Assembly: GCA_024734555.1 (NCBI GenBank)
Contig: JANPWX010000106.1
Location: forward strand, 3,377,067-3,441,066
Source of the DNA: Trochalopteron elliotii
Lineage: Eukaryota > Chordata > Aves > Passeriformes > Leiothrichidae
Length of the DNA: 64,000 nucleotides
Reading direction: 5' to 3'
Notes under the pieces: model-generated
Database searches by the model: none
Told to the model about the DNA's origin: nothing
What the model saw: the letters and a program-made list of their open reading frames with translations, nothing else
Part shown: piece by piece, positions 1 to 12,755 of the stretch
Position numbering within the stretch: the first letter of the stretch is position 1
How the letters are laid out: every line of letters begins with the position of its first letter
Position numbers and translations under genes: made by a program

Positions 1-2551
1 ATTCCTGCTGTGCTGGAAACTAACAGACCTATTGGGAACTTTAGCAAACCTCAAAATGTGAGTTTCACATTTCTGTTTTACTGCAAAACTCTTCGCTTTT
101 CTAGGATGCAGTCTCAGGTAAGCCAACAGAACAAGGAACTTTGTGAGGATATTATTTTTTTGTCTCAAGAAATCATTTTGGATTTAGCTCTGTTTCTGAT
201 CCATTGGAAAAATTCTTACCTGCATGACCAAACATTTTCTTGCAACAAATACTCCTAATTCACAGAATTCTCTTATTAGCTTCATATGACATCTTTTGCA
301 CAACTGGAATAAACTTTCTTTTTTAAAAAAATAAGCCAAAATTACCCAGTGAAGCAGATTCCACAGTTTTTATAGTACTGAAAGTTTTTGGGGACAAAAA
401 AGTGGTGCCACTGTGACTTGGAACTGAATTTGGCTCAGCCTCCTCCAGAAGAATGAATCACAGCCTTGTATATGGCAACAATATAATTCCTTTGATTCCT
501 TCTCTGCCTCATTCTTATCACAGCTTTCTTATTTCTTGATTTTATATCTGCCATAGACTGGACAGACAAGGATTTTCATATTATAGCACTCTAAATCTTC
601 CCTTCTTTGAAGGAATAAATTGAATAACTGATTATTTAATGAACCCTTTCTCGTTTAGATCATTGCCCCAGGAAAGCAGCACTTTTAGTTTTCTGTCTCA
701 TTCTTCTAAAAGACCAGAATATCTCTGATTCTGTGTTTTCCCTCTGTCTTCATATTGGCAGTGTTAGTGCTCTCAGCAGACACAAACATCTTCATTTGAT
801 ATTCTTGTTTAACCCATTCAGAATTCCTGATAACAGATGAGGTTATCTCGGGATTTGTGGTATTACTTTATGAAATAATCAGATAAACTAATCACACTTT
901 ATGAGAATTCATGGAATGCAAAACTTCTGATTTTACCTGGGCTGAAAAGGTAAAAGGTCTGCTGGAAATGATCCAAGGCACAACGATGTCAGTGGAATCT
1001 TCCCACAGATTTGAAGGGCCTGTAAAGCACCACCACAGATGCTGTGACTGATGGAGGAGAAAGCTGGGAGATGCCTGTTCTGCCCATAAAGACTTTGTGG
1101 TGCAGCTAATTTCAGTTTCTTAGACAACACTTGTGTGTTGAAACACTTAATTCCCTGAAGCATCATTTTTCTCTTCAAGTCATGACTCTTTCCAATAAAG
1201 TGTAATGCAAAATGCCACCTGCCAAATTCTTCCCTTGTTTATGTGTTCATAACAGATCAGTGAACAAAATTCTCCTTGCACTTCATTGGTCTGAGAAGGT
1301 AACTCCATGTCAGCCTATTGAAGCATTACTTGGGAGAAAGACCCCAAACATTTTATGAGAGACAAAGGACCTGTGGATTTCAGCTCAGTTGGAGAAATAT
1401 CAGTGAAGGCAGGATTGAGCCCTTATTATTTCCTGTCCACTGCATTTCTCCCATTTTGTCATGGCAGCTGTGTAGATGGAAACTCCCAAGATTTCTACAG
1501 CCAAGTCATCCTTCACCAATAAAGCCATACTGACTCACATAATAGATTAGGCTGTCACACTAAACCTGACAAACAACATTTAATATGTCTCAAATTGCAT
1601 CCGGGCAGATATCCCTGTGAATGACCATCCCTACCACACAGATGTTTCCCATCTCTTCGGAACAGCTCTGATGGTCAGGCCAGGCATGAGGCTTTCCTGC
1701 TCTTACCCATTCTCTTTTCACCTTTAGCTTGCAAAAATAGAACTTTTGCACAATGCAGGGATGTTATCAGCAGTTCTATAGCTGTTTTCTTTCTTCTAAC
1801 TATTCTTTTAACTTGCTCCAGCTGGTTTGTTGCTTTTTTCAGACAAGCTCTTCCCAATCTGCCTCCTTCCCAGACTGTTTATGTTTGAAAAACTTCTACA
1901 TTTGCTGGTGCTAATCTTCACATCCTGACTTATTCCCATTGGCCTCTCTTCTCCTTTTTCCCATTGGGTTGAATTTCAGTTGTATCATCTCCAATTGTTC
2001 TTAAACTTTTTCCAGCTCTGTGCAGTCAGCTTTCTGGTGCACCATAGGGCTCCAAATTGAAATTTCTCTGGGCAGTTCACATTTCCTTAAATTTCCATAC
2101 GGTGAAAATCTCTTGGGACTCTTGCACTGAGTAAGAATTCAGATGCAAGGCTAACCCTGTCCCAGTTGTGCCGAGGTCTGTGTGAGGGGAGTGATCAATG
2201 AGATGGATGCAGCACAGACTGAGTCCCTTGGTTATTCATCAGTGTATCTGATTGACTCCAATGACAAATAAACCCTTGTGCAGATGCAGGTGTTTCCCTA
2301 CCTGGCAGGAATCCCAGAGGGCTGCTGACCAACTGCTGCAGGATTTGCTGGTGGCCAGAACTTCTCAGCACAGCAGCACCTTTGATTACCAAGTGAAGAT
2401 CTTTAGCTGCTTGCTGGAGGCCAGCTGCTGGAAAACATGTTAGCCAGCACATTAACTCATGTTTCACTCAATTCGCTTGCTCCACTAGGTCCTAGGGATC
2501 ATTTCTATTAATCCTTAGGTATTAAGACTAAACCACTGCATATTTTGGTGC
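1..2551. other. AT-rich noncoding stretch
   Basis: No gene seen. Open frames are at most about 90 codons (2,195-2,467 minus), overlap frames on the other strand, and resemble no known protein. I see no tandem repeat, CpG cluster or recognisable transposon. Confidence 0.7.
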
Positions 2552-2597
2552 AAAAGTCAGTGGCAAAAATCCAGCTGAAGTCAGGTGGGTGCAGGAA
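2552..2597. repeat. Possible fragment of an ancient amniote interspersed repeat
   Basis: The stretch reads AAAAGTCAGTGGCAAAA, then CTGAAGTCAGGTGGG. This resembles the 'gtcaatggcaaaactcc...gacttcaatggg' core of an old repeat I recall from reptile and bird genomes. It is short and diverged, and the assignment is from memory only. Confidence 0.25.
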
Positions 2598-5500
2598 GAG
2601 CATTGACATGAGCCAAGATATTCACAGTCAGAACTCAAGCTCTGGCCTTCCAGAGGTTGATGTTTGGAAGGAGAGTGCAGTCACAATGTGAGCAGATGCT
2701 CTGTCCTTCTTAGCCTCCCATTTCCTCCTTTTTGCTGCTACATGCCAGAGATTCACAGAGATCCCTTTCAGAGGCAGGGCTTTGTTTCTTCATCCACTTT
2801 CCGGTGTTGTGCTCTGCTTGTTTCTTTCAATTTGTCCTAAAAAAAGAGAGAAAAGTAAAACTAGTTCTATGAGACTACGGGGAGGAAAAAAAAATTCTCT
2901 GGAGTTTCTTCAGCATCTTGGCTAGGAACACAGCAAGCACTGTCATTATGGTCAGCAACAAAGGACACGGCATCGCTTCCAGCAAAATCACCACTTACTT
3001 CAGTGTGGGTGAGATTAGGCCAGGAAAAACCCCAACTGAGTTTAATAGAGGAGAAACTCACTTTGGCTGAAACAATAAGCTGTGCTCCAGACCTGCAGGG
3101 AGAGCCTTAGATCCAAGTCTCAAGGAGGTACTGCCTTTCCTCTGGTACCTTCCCCCAGGGGTTCTGCTCCATTATTCCACCAAGTCTAACAATCCCTCTT
3201 TCCCTCTCTCTCTAGCAAGGTCCTTTGTCCATCCTCATTCAGATCCCCCCTTAGCTGACATGGTGCAGTGCAGGTCGCTTAGATAAGCACAGACTGTAAT
3301 TAGGTTGTATTCTGAGTAAATAATACGTGGGTGGGAAAAGGAAGGAAGTGTGAGGGAGAGAGAGCAAATGGAAGAAAGAGGCAGGGGTTTGGCTGGGTGA
3401 CAGAATTGCAGCAGGCTTCTTGTAAGTCTCAAGCTAAAATTGGGAGATGTTTGCATAAAAAAGAGCTTTAATAGGTACTCTAAGTTGGTATTTTTGGTGA
3501 TTAGGTAGACAAGTGTTTATCGTTTTAGTAACTGTTAGAGCTGAAATTGTGCAGTACCCATTGTTTTAGAAGCCTCAGTTCCAAGGGGCAGGAGGTTTGT
3601 GCTGTGGTGGAGTGTGAGGGCAGCCCAGGGCCTGTGCTGCTCCCCCTCTGGCCTCAGGAATCCTGAGGTCTATAGGGAGCACCTTCCCTTCACTGGGATA
3701 AAGGGCAGCCACACGTTGTGTACGGTGCCTTCAGCAGCTGCAGCCCAAACAAGGATTGTGTTCTCATCACAGCCCCAGCTAAGCTGAGCCCAGGATGGGA
3801 GAGGCAGTGAGAACCTTGGTGTGTTCCATGTCCCCCTCACCAGGACCCCTGCCCCAGTCAGCAGCAGACCCACATTTTCCTGGTTATCTGAATTGTTTGC
3901 TACTTAACTGGTGAGTTTAGGAAAAGGGTTTCCTTCACATGGGAAAATGAGGCTTTTCTTGCAAGGTCAAAACCTGAAAACCTTCTGAATTGTTTTGGCT
4001 GAAAAACTGCCAAGGAACACAAGATAATTCACTTTTTTGGACCATGTTTGTTTACTTTGTGATGAAATAACAAAAATGTTTTACGAAAGCGGACTCTTTC
4101 CTAGAAAAATCAGTGTTCTCATTTGACAAAGGCAGGTTGCTCTAGGGATTTGCTTGGGAGCTTGTCCTTCACAGAAGTGGTGAAGACCAGTCCTTGATTA
4201 GAGAGGAAGAGTGCCACATCCCTCTGCAGGGTGAGCCTGTCTGCAGCCCTGCTCCTGTGGCTCAAAGGAAATCCTGGTGTGTCTGAAGACCTCAGAGGAG
4301 GCTGTGGGACAGATACACCCAAAGAAAAGGCTGCCTCAAGATGAGATTATGGTCAATCTCCACGTGTTTCTTGTCAGTAGAACAGCTTTTGTTCTGCTTA
4401 AATTCCATCCATGAGATTTTGGCTTCCATTGGAAATGTGCAGGTTACCAAGGCTATTGAATTGTACATTATCAGCTGTGGGCCCCAGATCCAGTCTGGAG
4501 ATATTAATGTCTAGTTTCCTCTTGCTGAATTGGCTGCACATGTCAGCTTCCTGTGTTCTGCTTTCCAAGCTCAGTGCTTGCCCAAATTTTACTTCTCTTG
4601 AAACATTTTTGTTGGTGTAATGAATGGAAAAAGTTTACCAGTGTGCACTGTCTGTAAATCTTCACTATTCTTTCTGAAGGGATAGACAGTTTTCCTTTCA
4701 GAAGACATTTATTTTCAGTGGGATTCTGTTCCAGGAGCTTTACGTAACCTTTACAGAATTTGAAGAGAGAACAATCCCAGAAAAGATGTTGCAGATGTAC
4801 CTATATACACATTTATGTGCACAATGTATGGATCTGTTCCTCTATCTGCACAGCCCAAGGGAGAACCCTCACAGCAAAGCCTTGCTGGTTATGGCCTCCT
4901 CACCTGCCCTGATCCCAAAACTCCTTCCAAGGGTCAAATGAAAAATCCAGAATAAGGCAGGTGGATGTTGTCACCTCGTGTCCTGCTGAGCTGTTTGATT
5001 TCAGTGGCACTTCTGTCCCAGGCAGGGTGGGAGCTGCTGGCTGCCCCCAGGTCACTGTCATGCCATGGGGGATATTTCTCTGCAAAAGAAGTGATGCCAA
5101 CAATTGACCCCCTTGGCTAATTCCTGTGCCCTTATGTCCTTTTGGCATCAGACACAACTGGAACAGCTTTGAGAAGTAGAAGGTGGGACTCTGGAGACTC
5201 AGATTTCCTGTTCCAGCCATGCGCAAGTGCTCTGTGTTTGCCATGGAAGAATATATCTTGGAGGAGTTTTTTAATAGATCAGTGGTTTTGTGAGACTCAA
5301 ATCTTATTTTGAATTATGATCTAATCAAAACATTTGAGAGGGTATAAATTTATTTCTTTACCATTGGAGGATATTTCCTTCTACCCACAGTGCTTTCCTT
5401 TAAAATGTGTGGAAATTTTTATGTGACGGGAAAGCAGAGAACAGAGATCGCTGAGGATGCAGGAGCCATGGAAGGGTTAACAAACCCAGAGCCTTCTTGA

Positions 5501-7315
5501 AGAATCTAGTGTGTTCTTTTGAGAGAGGCAGGGAACCAAGAATAAAATTTAATTTATTTTGCACAGGCAAACTCAAGACAATAGAATTCCCTCTGTTTTC
5601 ATCTGCAAAACCAATAGACAGACCAAAAAAGGAATAGAGGTGAAGGGTTATGGAACTCATATTTTTCTACTTTCTGTGACTGTCTTCAGGATTTCTTGTT
5701 ATCTGCAGATATTGCTTTCAGCACAGTGACCTTTGAATAAACAGGATTGTGGTGTCCTAAAAGAAGAGAAATAAAAAGCACAGACAAATTTGAAAACCCT
5801 GTGAGGTCTGTGACTTCTTTCCAGCCTAACTGGATACTCAGAGTAAACTTCAAATACTAAAATAGTAATCCATTAAGATCTAGAGAAGACCTACAAGAGA
5901 GTCCCTGCTTTAACTACTAATCTGCTTCTGCTTAATTCCATATGGGAAGAGTAGTTTAATTGGTGACCTTCTTGTGTGATTTTAAGAGTAAAAAATAAAC
6001 TTACAGCATATTTAGCAAATAGAGCCATGCCAGAGGGGGGAGGAGGAAACAAAAACTTTTCAGAGTCTGTATAGTTGTTGGAAAGTTTTTAGCCAACTTT
6101 TTCTTCTGTAAACATAAATATAGCCAACATTTTACTGCTGAAACTAATAATTTAAGCAACTTCTCATGAAAGCTTGAAGAACTGCCTTTCCCATTTATGG
6201 CACAGAGCTTGTGGTTCATATTCTTCAAATCTGTCAGTCAAAAGAAGGGAAAATATCTATGCATCTGCACATCCCATTATATCCTAACCTCTGGATGCAG
6301 AAATAGAATCTGAGCAGTGCAAAGCTGCTAAAGCCATTGATGAAAGGCTGTTATGGCTTGTTATGAACTCTACCTGCCTGCCTTGCTCTAGTTTTTCATT
6401 CTTTCCAGATGAGCAGCTTTGGGAAGGATCACTGAGTGTGGATCCCCACTACACTGAACTGCATTGTTTCCTGTTCCAGGCACACTTTCACATTACTCAC
6501 AAACTTTCCAACTGCCAGACAAACCTTGTTAGAGTCTTTCTACTTCCCTTGGAATATGGCATTTGAGGCTCTTTTCAGGGCTGCTCTACATAATGTGCCG
6601 TGACTAGAGACAAAACTATTTCCTTATAACATGAACTAAGCAAACACAAATTTAAGGCAAATTAAGCTGAACCCTGGGCCTCAAGCCAGTCTTTTTGGAT
6701 TATCTCATGGGAAGTTCTGATCTGGAAGTAATACTGGCAATAGGGAGAACCTCTCCTGAGGTGGAAATTTGCTTTCTATCAAGCCACAGTGGTATGAAAA
6801 CCACCTGGCAAACAGGCAGGGAGCATCTCCTTTGGAGCTGGGTCTGATAGCAGAGTCCATGACCTCAGCACGGACTGTGAGAGGTTTATGCAGAGTGCAG
6901 AGAGGCTTGGGAGGGAAGGCAAACATTTTTCACTTCATATATCATTGCTCACAGCTCACTGCTGGGATTCTACAGAGTCAGCCAGAGCTAAAATATTGTG
7001 GAAAATGAAATTTCCTGGGTTACTGTTTTTGGCAGTTCTAATCACACTGGACAGTTGGGCACTGGAACCAACACAAAAGCTCCTCACGTTAATGAGAAAA
7101 AGACATATGCTTAGTAGTGTGCTCTGGTAACTAAGGGGAGAAAAACTGAAGCAGATGCTGAATATTTTCGATGTCCAAAACAGTCTTTGCATCTGTGTGT
7201 AAAGTAACATGAGTCTATGCAGTCAGAAAATGCATCACCTGCAGATTTCGGAGGAGGATCCTACCTCATGTGTTTCTTTGCCATAGCTGCTCTTTCCAAC
7301 AGCCCAATCAAGTGG
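2598..7315. other. AT-rich noncoding stretch
   Basis: No gene or clear repeat seen. The longest open frame is 114 codons on the minus strand (4,900-5,244). It is compositionally ordinary and unlike any protein I know. CpGs are very sparse, as expected for methylated vertebrate intergenic DNA. Confidence 0.65.
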
Positions 7316-7316
7316 N
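7316..7316. other. Single unresolved base (N)
   Basis: An isolated N directly abuts the first copy of the 34-bp tandem repeat. The assembler probably failed to resolve the repeat boundary, so the copy number here may be wrong. Confidence 0.95.
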
Positions 7317-7384
7317 CCACACTGTCCCACGCCCCACACTGTCCCGTGTCCCACACTGTCCCACGCCCCACACTGTCCCGTGTC
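7317..7384. repeat. Minisatellite: two perfect copies of a 34-bp unit
   Basis: Copies at 7,317-7,350 and 7,351-7,384 are identical. Each 34-bp unit is itself two diverged 17-mers, CCACACTGTCCCACGCC and CCACACTGTCCCGTGTC, giving four 17-bp subunits in all. Perfect identity of the long units against diverged subunits means the 34-bp duplication is the more recent event. The array is bounded on the left by an N and on the right by a CpG-rich patch. Confidence 0.95.
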
Positions 7385-7513
7385 AGGCCCGTGCAGGGAG
7401 CGGAGCTGTCGGGAGGCGGCAGCGCTCCCCTGCCCACGGCTCGGCGCTCCCGGGCAGGATCAGCCGCCCTGCACAGCCGGAACCACCCCCGGCCATTCCT
7501 CATCGGGACTGCG
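7385..7513. other. Small CpG-rich islet
   Basis: I count 14 CpG dinucleotides in 129 bp, in DNA otherwise nearly free of CpG. The patch is shorter than a classical CpG island. It could be a GC-biased minisatellite flank, a fragment of retroposed GC-rich sequence, or a weak promoter. Overlapping frames open across it (7,217-7,659) reflect high GC rather than a gene. Confidence 0.6.
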
Positions 7514-9925
7514 CCCAAGGAACTTGCTCCTGGGTTATTTGCAACACTCGAGGGCCCTCAGCGCTTTGTAAGATTGCAAGTAAGGATCTCCATGTGACAT
7601 TTCTGCACAGTGACTCATGTTTGGACTTGTTTCAAATCAATAAATCCTCTACAGAATGAGCCCCCCAATTCAAGCTTGAAGACACATTCATCCTGTTACT
7701 CAGGAGCACCCGTGAGCAGTACAGGCTTCACAAGAGAATTAAAAATCCCAAGTTTTGATGGATCAAAGTGGTGAAGGGAATGGGAGCAGTTTTCTCATGA
7801 CAGACTGCTGTGATGGTGCCCATGTATAGAGAAAAGGTCTCTCAGAGGAAGTACTGGGATCATTTGGATCTGACCTGAGAGGAGCAGTCATTTCAGATTT
7901 TCTAGTGAAAATGTTAATATCCATAATATTGATAATAATAAGCCAAATAAAATCCTTCTGTTGGAAATTACTGACGTGGAGGCTGAATTTTCCATCAATA
8001 GAAAGTTGGAAAATTTGCAGATATTTGCTTTGAAGCTCCGTGTCTGAGAGGGATGACCAGGTTATTTAATATTTTCGTTGCCATTCCATCTCCTCCCATA
8101 AAATTGGCTAAAGAAATGTAGTTTCTTCTACGCCCAGAAGAGTGCAGGGGTCACCAGATTCACCACTATTCTGTGGAGAAATGGAAAATGCCACCATTGT
8201 TGACTGAGAAATGTATGTTGAGCAGGAGCTGGTAGTAAATGGCCAAGAGACTTGAAAAAAGTTTAAATAAAAAACATAATAGACTTTACAAACTGTCGTT
8301 GAGAGAGAGAACAGGAGTACTGCCTGTACAGAATGTTACCTAGATTAATATTTCAAAATTGTTTTCTAAAACCTTTTCTCTTTTAAATTTTCTTTTCCAA
8401 ATAATTGCAACAATAATTCTAAAGAAAACCTCTTCAAACACAGAATCATTTCTGTTGTCATAGAATTTTTTGAATGCCAAATACCTGCTGAGTTAATCTT
8501 TGGAAGAACAAGAAAAGTTTGTTCTTTGTAGATGTAGATTGTTTCAGGGTATTGTTTGATTTTGCTTTTGATAGGGGTCATGTTTCTGGGCTTAGCTGGA
8601 TAGTTTGTTTGTTCCTATTCATTAAAAGGGACCCTGCAGCTATTTGGGGAGGGAGTATGGTATTACATTATTATTGCTCCAAAAAGTATGGACAAAAATG
8701 TATTGTAAAAATTCCAAGCTTTCTGGTAGGAGTTCTCTCAGTAATAAATAGTCCTAGTCTGCTGGAGTGTGGTTAATATGCCAACATTTTGTTGTGCTAA
8801 TTAGACAGATCCTTAAGGTACAGAGTTAAAACATATGGATAATTCTGGATGGCACCTATTGATAAAACAGTTTTATGCAATGCTTAAGGGGAACAACAAC
8901 TTTCAGGGTCAGCTTTGCCTTTGGTCACCTTGTTCCACAGCCCCTGTCCCAGCACTGCACATAACAGAGCTGGTGATGCTGCAGGGGCCTGTCTCCCTGC
9001 TGCAGGAGCAAGTACATGGATGCTGCTGAGAGTTATTCATACCCTGGGGCAGGAGACAGACCCTGGGATGAGATCAGCACTGCAGACACCAACACTTCTT
9101 GTAAGACGTTCACTTAACTTGTTCTGGTTTGCATCAGGGCTGTAGAAGAGCTTGCAGGACTGTGCTTGGTGGGCTTTACTTCTGTAGAAAAGAGAATAAG
9201 TGCAATGGCCTGTTCTCTCTCTTCCTTAAGCTCTGTGGTTTGCCTGCACTGTGACATTAACTGGAATAACTCCATTTGCACAGGAAAAGCACTGGGCAGA
9301 TTCTTCCAGAATAAAGTGCCTTGCTCTTGATTCATTGTGTCTTCCCAGAGCAGAGTCCATGGATTTCTTTCTCCTGGGAAAAACAGTGATTGTCAAGGAA
9401 TTATTCCAAGAAAGACAGTTTATGCTGGACTTCCTAATCCATAGCAAATTCTACTTGCTCACCTTCTGGTCAAAGCCTCACGTTTTGCAATGTTTCACTT
9501 GCTCTGAGAAGTTTCACTCCACCCAGTCCTCAGCTGGTCCTGGTGCTTTTCCAGTGGTCAGCTTTAATCCTTCACTCCCCAGCTCAGGGCAACCTGCAGA
9601 CCCTCTTTTCTTAGCTTTGTCTGTCTTTACTCTCTGTAACTATTTAGTGATTCACAGGATTATTCCACACTGCCAAAAACATGTTTCCCCTGCCACAGAC
9701 TAACTTTTCCATGAAAAAATCCAAAGATATTTCAACTTTGCTGTAATGCAGAGCAATGACAGCAAAATAGTCTCTGACCTCCTACAAAGTGCTCAGGAAA
9801 CAGGGAGGGTGCCTGAGATTAGTCAGTTCTGGAAGCTGCATTCCACTGGGCAGATAAAAACAACTGCCCAGGAGCTCTGATCAGAATATTCATGTTTCTA
9901 ATTAGAGAAATCTTTATACCCCGCC
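7514..9925. other. AT-rich noncoding stretch
   Basis: The longest frame, 9,251-9,703 plus (150 codons), has no recognisable domain or homolog and overlaps minus-strand frames in the same place. I treat it as chance. No repeat was recognised. Confidence 0.6.
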
Positions 9926-9943
9926 TTTTTTTTTTTTTTTTTT
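9926..9943. repeat. Poly(T) run, 18 bases
   Basis: An uninterrupted T18. Read on the minus strand it could be an A-tail, but there is no AATAAA just upstream in that direction and no coding remnant, so a processed pseudogene is not supported. Confidence 0.9.
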
Positions 9944-11594
9944 AATCTGTGTCCCCAGTCACTAGGAAAAAAAGTAATAAAGAGACCACAGAACCAGTTC
10001 TTTTTAGGTACCTGTATTGTTATTTTGCAGCCCACCCTGGCTGATGGTACTCAATGTAAATACAGCAGACACAGAGCAGTTTTTCATCACCACCCTCATC
10101 ACCTGGAATTCTGTGGCCAGGGATAACAATATCCTGCCAGCACAATACCAGGGAGAAGTGATGAAGCAAGCCCAGCACAACTGGGTCAAATAAATCCTTT
10201 CTGCTGAGTAATGTCTGTGCTTCAGGTCGATAAATCTTGGCTTTCATGTCATTTGGAATTTTTAATTAAAACCCTGTGGCTTCCGAGTGTTCATTAATAT
10301 CTTCCCTTCATAGTTCTGAGCCACATGACTCATTCCCCACCCTTGTGCACTCTGACTGTGAGCCCTGCTCAGATGTAACACCTTCCTCCTGGTGTTCTGG
10401 CAGCCTGAGGCCAAGGACACTCCAGCCTCAAAGGTGGAATAGCATTTGTGGCACTTTCTCAAGTAACACTGGAAAAAGGGTCATATGTTCAAAACTGTGA
10501 AGTCTCTTCTAATTCTTTAATTTTTAAGGGTTTATTCAAATTCAGAAACCTCAAGGTTTTGGTATTTTTTTCTGGTTTGAGTTTTGTTTCTCCCCTCTCA
10601 CTGATTTTTTTCCCCTGAACACAAAGGAAGGGTGAGTGTAAGGTATTTTGTAGTTCCTTTTTGTTTTCAGTACCTCTCTAGCCTCTGTCACTTCATAAAC
10701 TCTGCAGTTAGAGGGCAAAAAAGGGAAAAATGAAGGTGAGAGAATTTAAAGCAAATCCAAAACTTTTCAAAAGCAAAGAAAAAAATAATTGCTATTTTTA
10801 CTGTTTATTGTCAGCAGAATCCTTCCTTTTCCTCTTGTATCTACAGTAAAACCAGGCCTCACCACAGATTAAATCCTCAACCCTGCAACCTGACACCTTT
10901 TAGTGCCTTCCAGTGCTTAGATAAGATTTTAATACTGGATATATAGTTAGCATATTAAGAATTATCATTAGCAACCATTATCATCACTCTTGTTTCATTG
11001 GTGAGTGATGCTCAACATTCCATTAGAAAGCCATTGACAGCACCACATTTCTGACTTCAAAGGACCATACTTGTAATTCCAAGGGTTATATTTCCCTTTG
11101 AGAGTGTGTATGAGCAAATTGCACCAAAGCCATCATCTGACCAGTGGTAAAATTCACTCAGTTTTCCACTGAGTCTGGATATTTTGACAAATATCTTCCA
11201 TTTAAACTAGTGAAAAAACAGCTCTTTACTGCCTGTGACCAACTGTGAAAATCAGCATCTACTCACAGACTATGAAGACAATTAACCACTGACACAACCT
11301 CTCTCTCAGAGCTGTTGCTGCAAGACCAGATGCTCTCCTGAAAGCACAGCTTAAGAAAAACACTGCAGAAAGCCCTTGGTGAAATGCTGGGGCCTGTGCA
11401 ATGCACTCAGACTCCCTGATTGTGCCACTTCTGTCCTACAGCATCAGCCAGAGGAGCCTCCTGAGCTCCCTTCAGGAGCTGGGCAGGATGTGCTGAGCAG
11501 ATGTGAGGAATAACAAACTAGCAGGAGATGAAATAAAACAAATCCTGGTAACAGAACAGACTTTAAACTGGAAGGCTAGATACAATAAGCAAAT
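9944..11594. other. Noncoding stretch with a TAAT/ATTA-rich patch
   Basis: No gene seen. Around 10,926-10,990 the sequence becomes rich in homeodomain-type cores (TTAATA, CATATTAAG, ATTATCATTAGC). This may be a conserved element or simply AT-rich DNA. Confidence 0.5.
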
Positions 11595-11616
11595 ATTAAT
11601 TAATTAATTAATTAAT
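11595..11616. repeat. (TTAA)n microsatellite
   Basis: About five uninterrupted TTAA units (22 bp). Confidence 0.95.
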
Positions 11617-12687
11617 ATGTGATATCTGTTGTTACATCCAAAACTCTTATTTTTATCCAGCCCTAGATGTTGATGGGACTGGGCTATGCCAAATACTGTG
11701 AGCTCAGAAACTGCAGGTTATTTTTTTAGTCTGTTGCATGCTGAAATACTAAACTTTGGAATAATTTGCTTTATTGCTGGCAAAACCCCCTTCATTTTGT
11801 CTACAGTTAAAACCTGTGAGCTGGTAACTTTTGTCAATTCACAAATCTCCAAGATCCCCAAATTCTCCCATTTACCTTGCTCTGCAATTCACGTCATGCT
11901 GTTCTCTGCATGGGATGCAAAGATTTTGATCCATGCCACATGCTGCACATCTTCCCAATGAAGCAAAACCCCTCCCGTGCTGGCTGGTACCCTGCTGACA
12001 TCCCATTTCTGCTAATTAGGACCCTGAGTAGTTAGTACAAAATATAAATGTGGCAGGATTCCAAGCCGCAAAAAGAAGGGAAAGTAAGGAAAAAAAATAG
12101 TTGGACAGCTAAGGGAATATGTAAATGTATTTAAAATAGATGATTCTAACTGCAGTGAACAGATGATTTTTTTTTTTATATTCCGACTGGATGGCTTTAA
12201 TCAAAAATGATAGTTCATACATCTGCTCTTTGAAGATAAGCCTGCAGTTACACAAAACACTTAAAGAAAGAAGCTGTGGTGTGCTGATGAGACCTCAAAA
12301 ATTCTAACCCATGACTAGGAAGATTATAGTCTGGTTACTTCAGCAAGTTGCTAATTCTGAAATATTAGACTCAGTTACTTGTCCTGTCTGAGGCATGAAA
12401 GGGATGCCTGTAGATTGTGCTGAAGCAATTAAGACATTTTAGAAATCATTAGTGAACTTTCTTGATTGAACAGGCATTTCCCCTCCAGCCTCTCCCTGAC
12501 TCTTCTACAATTGTTTGACCTAGAAAAGCAGCTCTCCATCATTCTGGCATTTATTTTTTAGCACAGGATAAAGATTACAAATTAAAGCAAGCCTGCTTCT
12601 GGGAATGTGGGGCTCTCTTGGAAAAGCAAGCTCAAACTTCCATTGGAATCAAGGACTCCACCTTCATTAACATTATAAAATTGAATG
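11617..12687. other. AT-rich noncoding stretch
   Basis: No gene, CpG patch or known repeat seen. A 91-codon plus-strand frame (11,686-11,961) resembles nothing I know. Confidence 0.6.
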
Positions 12688-12755
12688 GATTTGATTGCAG
12701 GAAAAATGAATTTGATTTGATTTCAGGAAAATCTGATTTGATCTCAGGAAAAGAA
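12688..12755 (+). repeat. Degenerate minisatellite, three copies of about 21 bp
   Basis: Three copies share the core GATTTGATTNCAGGAAAA, beginning at 12,688, 12,714 and 12,735. Spacings are 26 and 21 bp, with a few substitutions and one short insertion between copies 1 and 2. Confidence 0.85.

Noticed and set aside
9251..9703. 150-codon plus-strand frame as a gene
   Set aside because: No domain or homolog recognised, overlapping minus frames, no splice context; plausible by chance in 64 kb.
9926..9943. Poly(A) tail of a processed pseudogene on the minus strand
   Set aside because: No AATAAA in position and no coding remnant upstream in that orientation.
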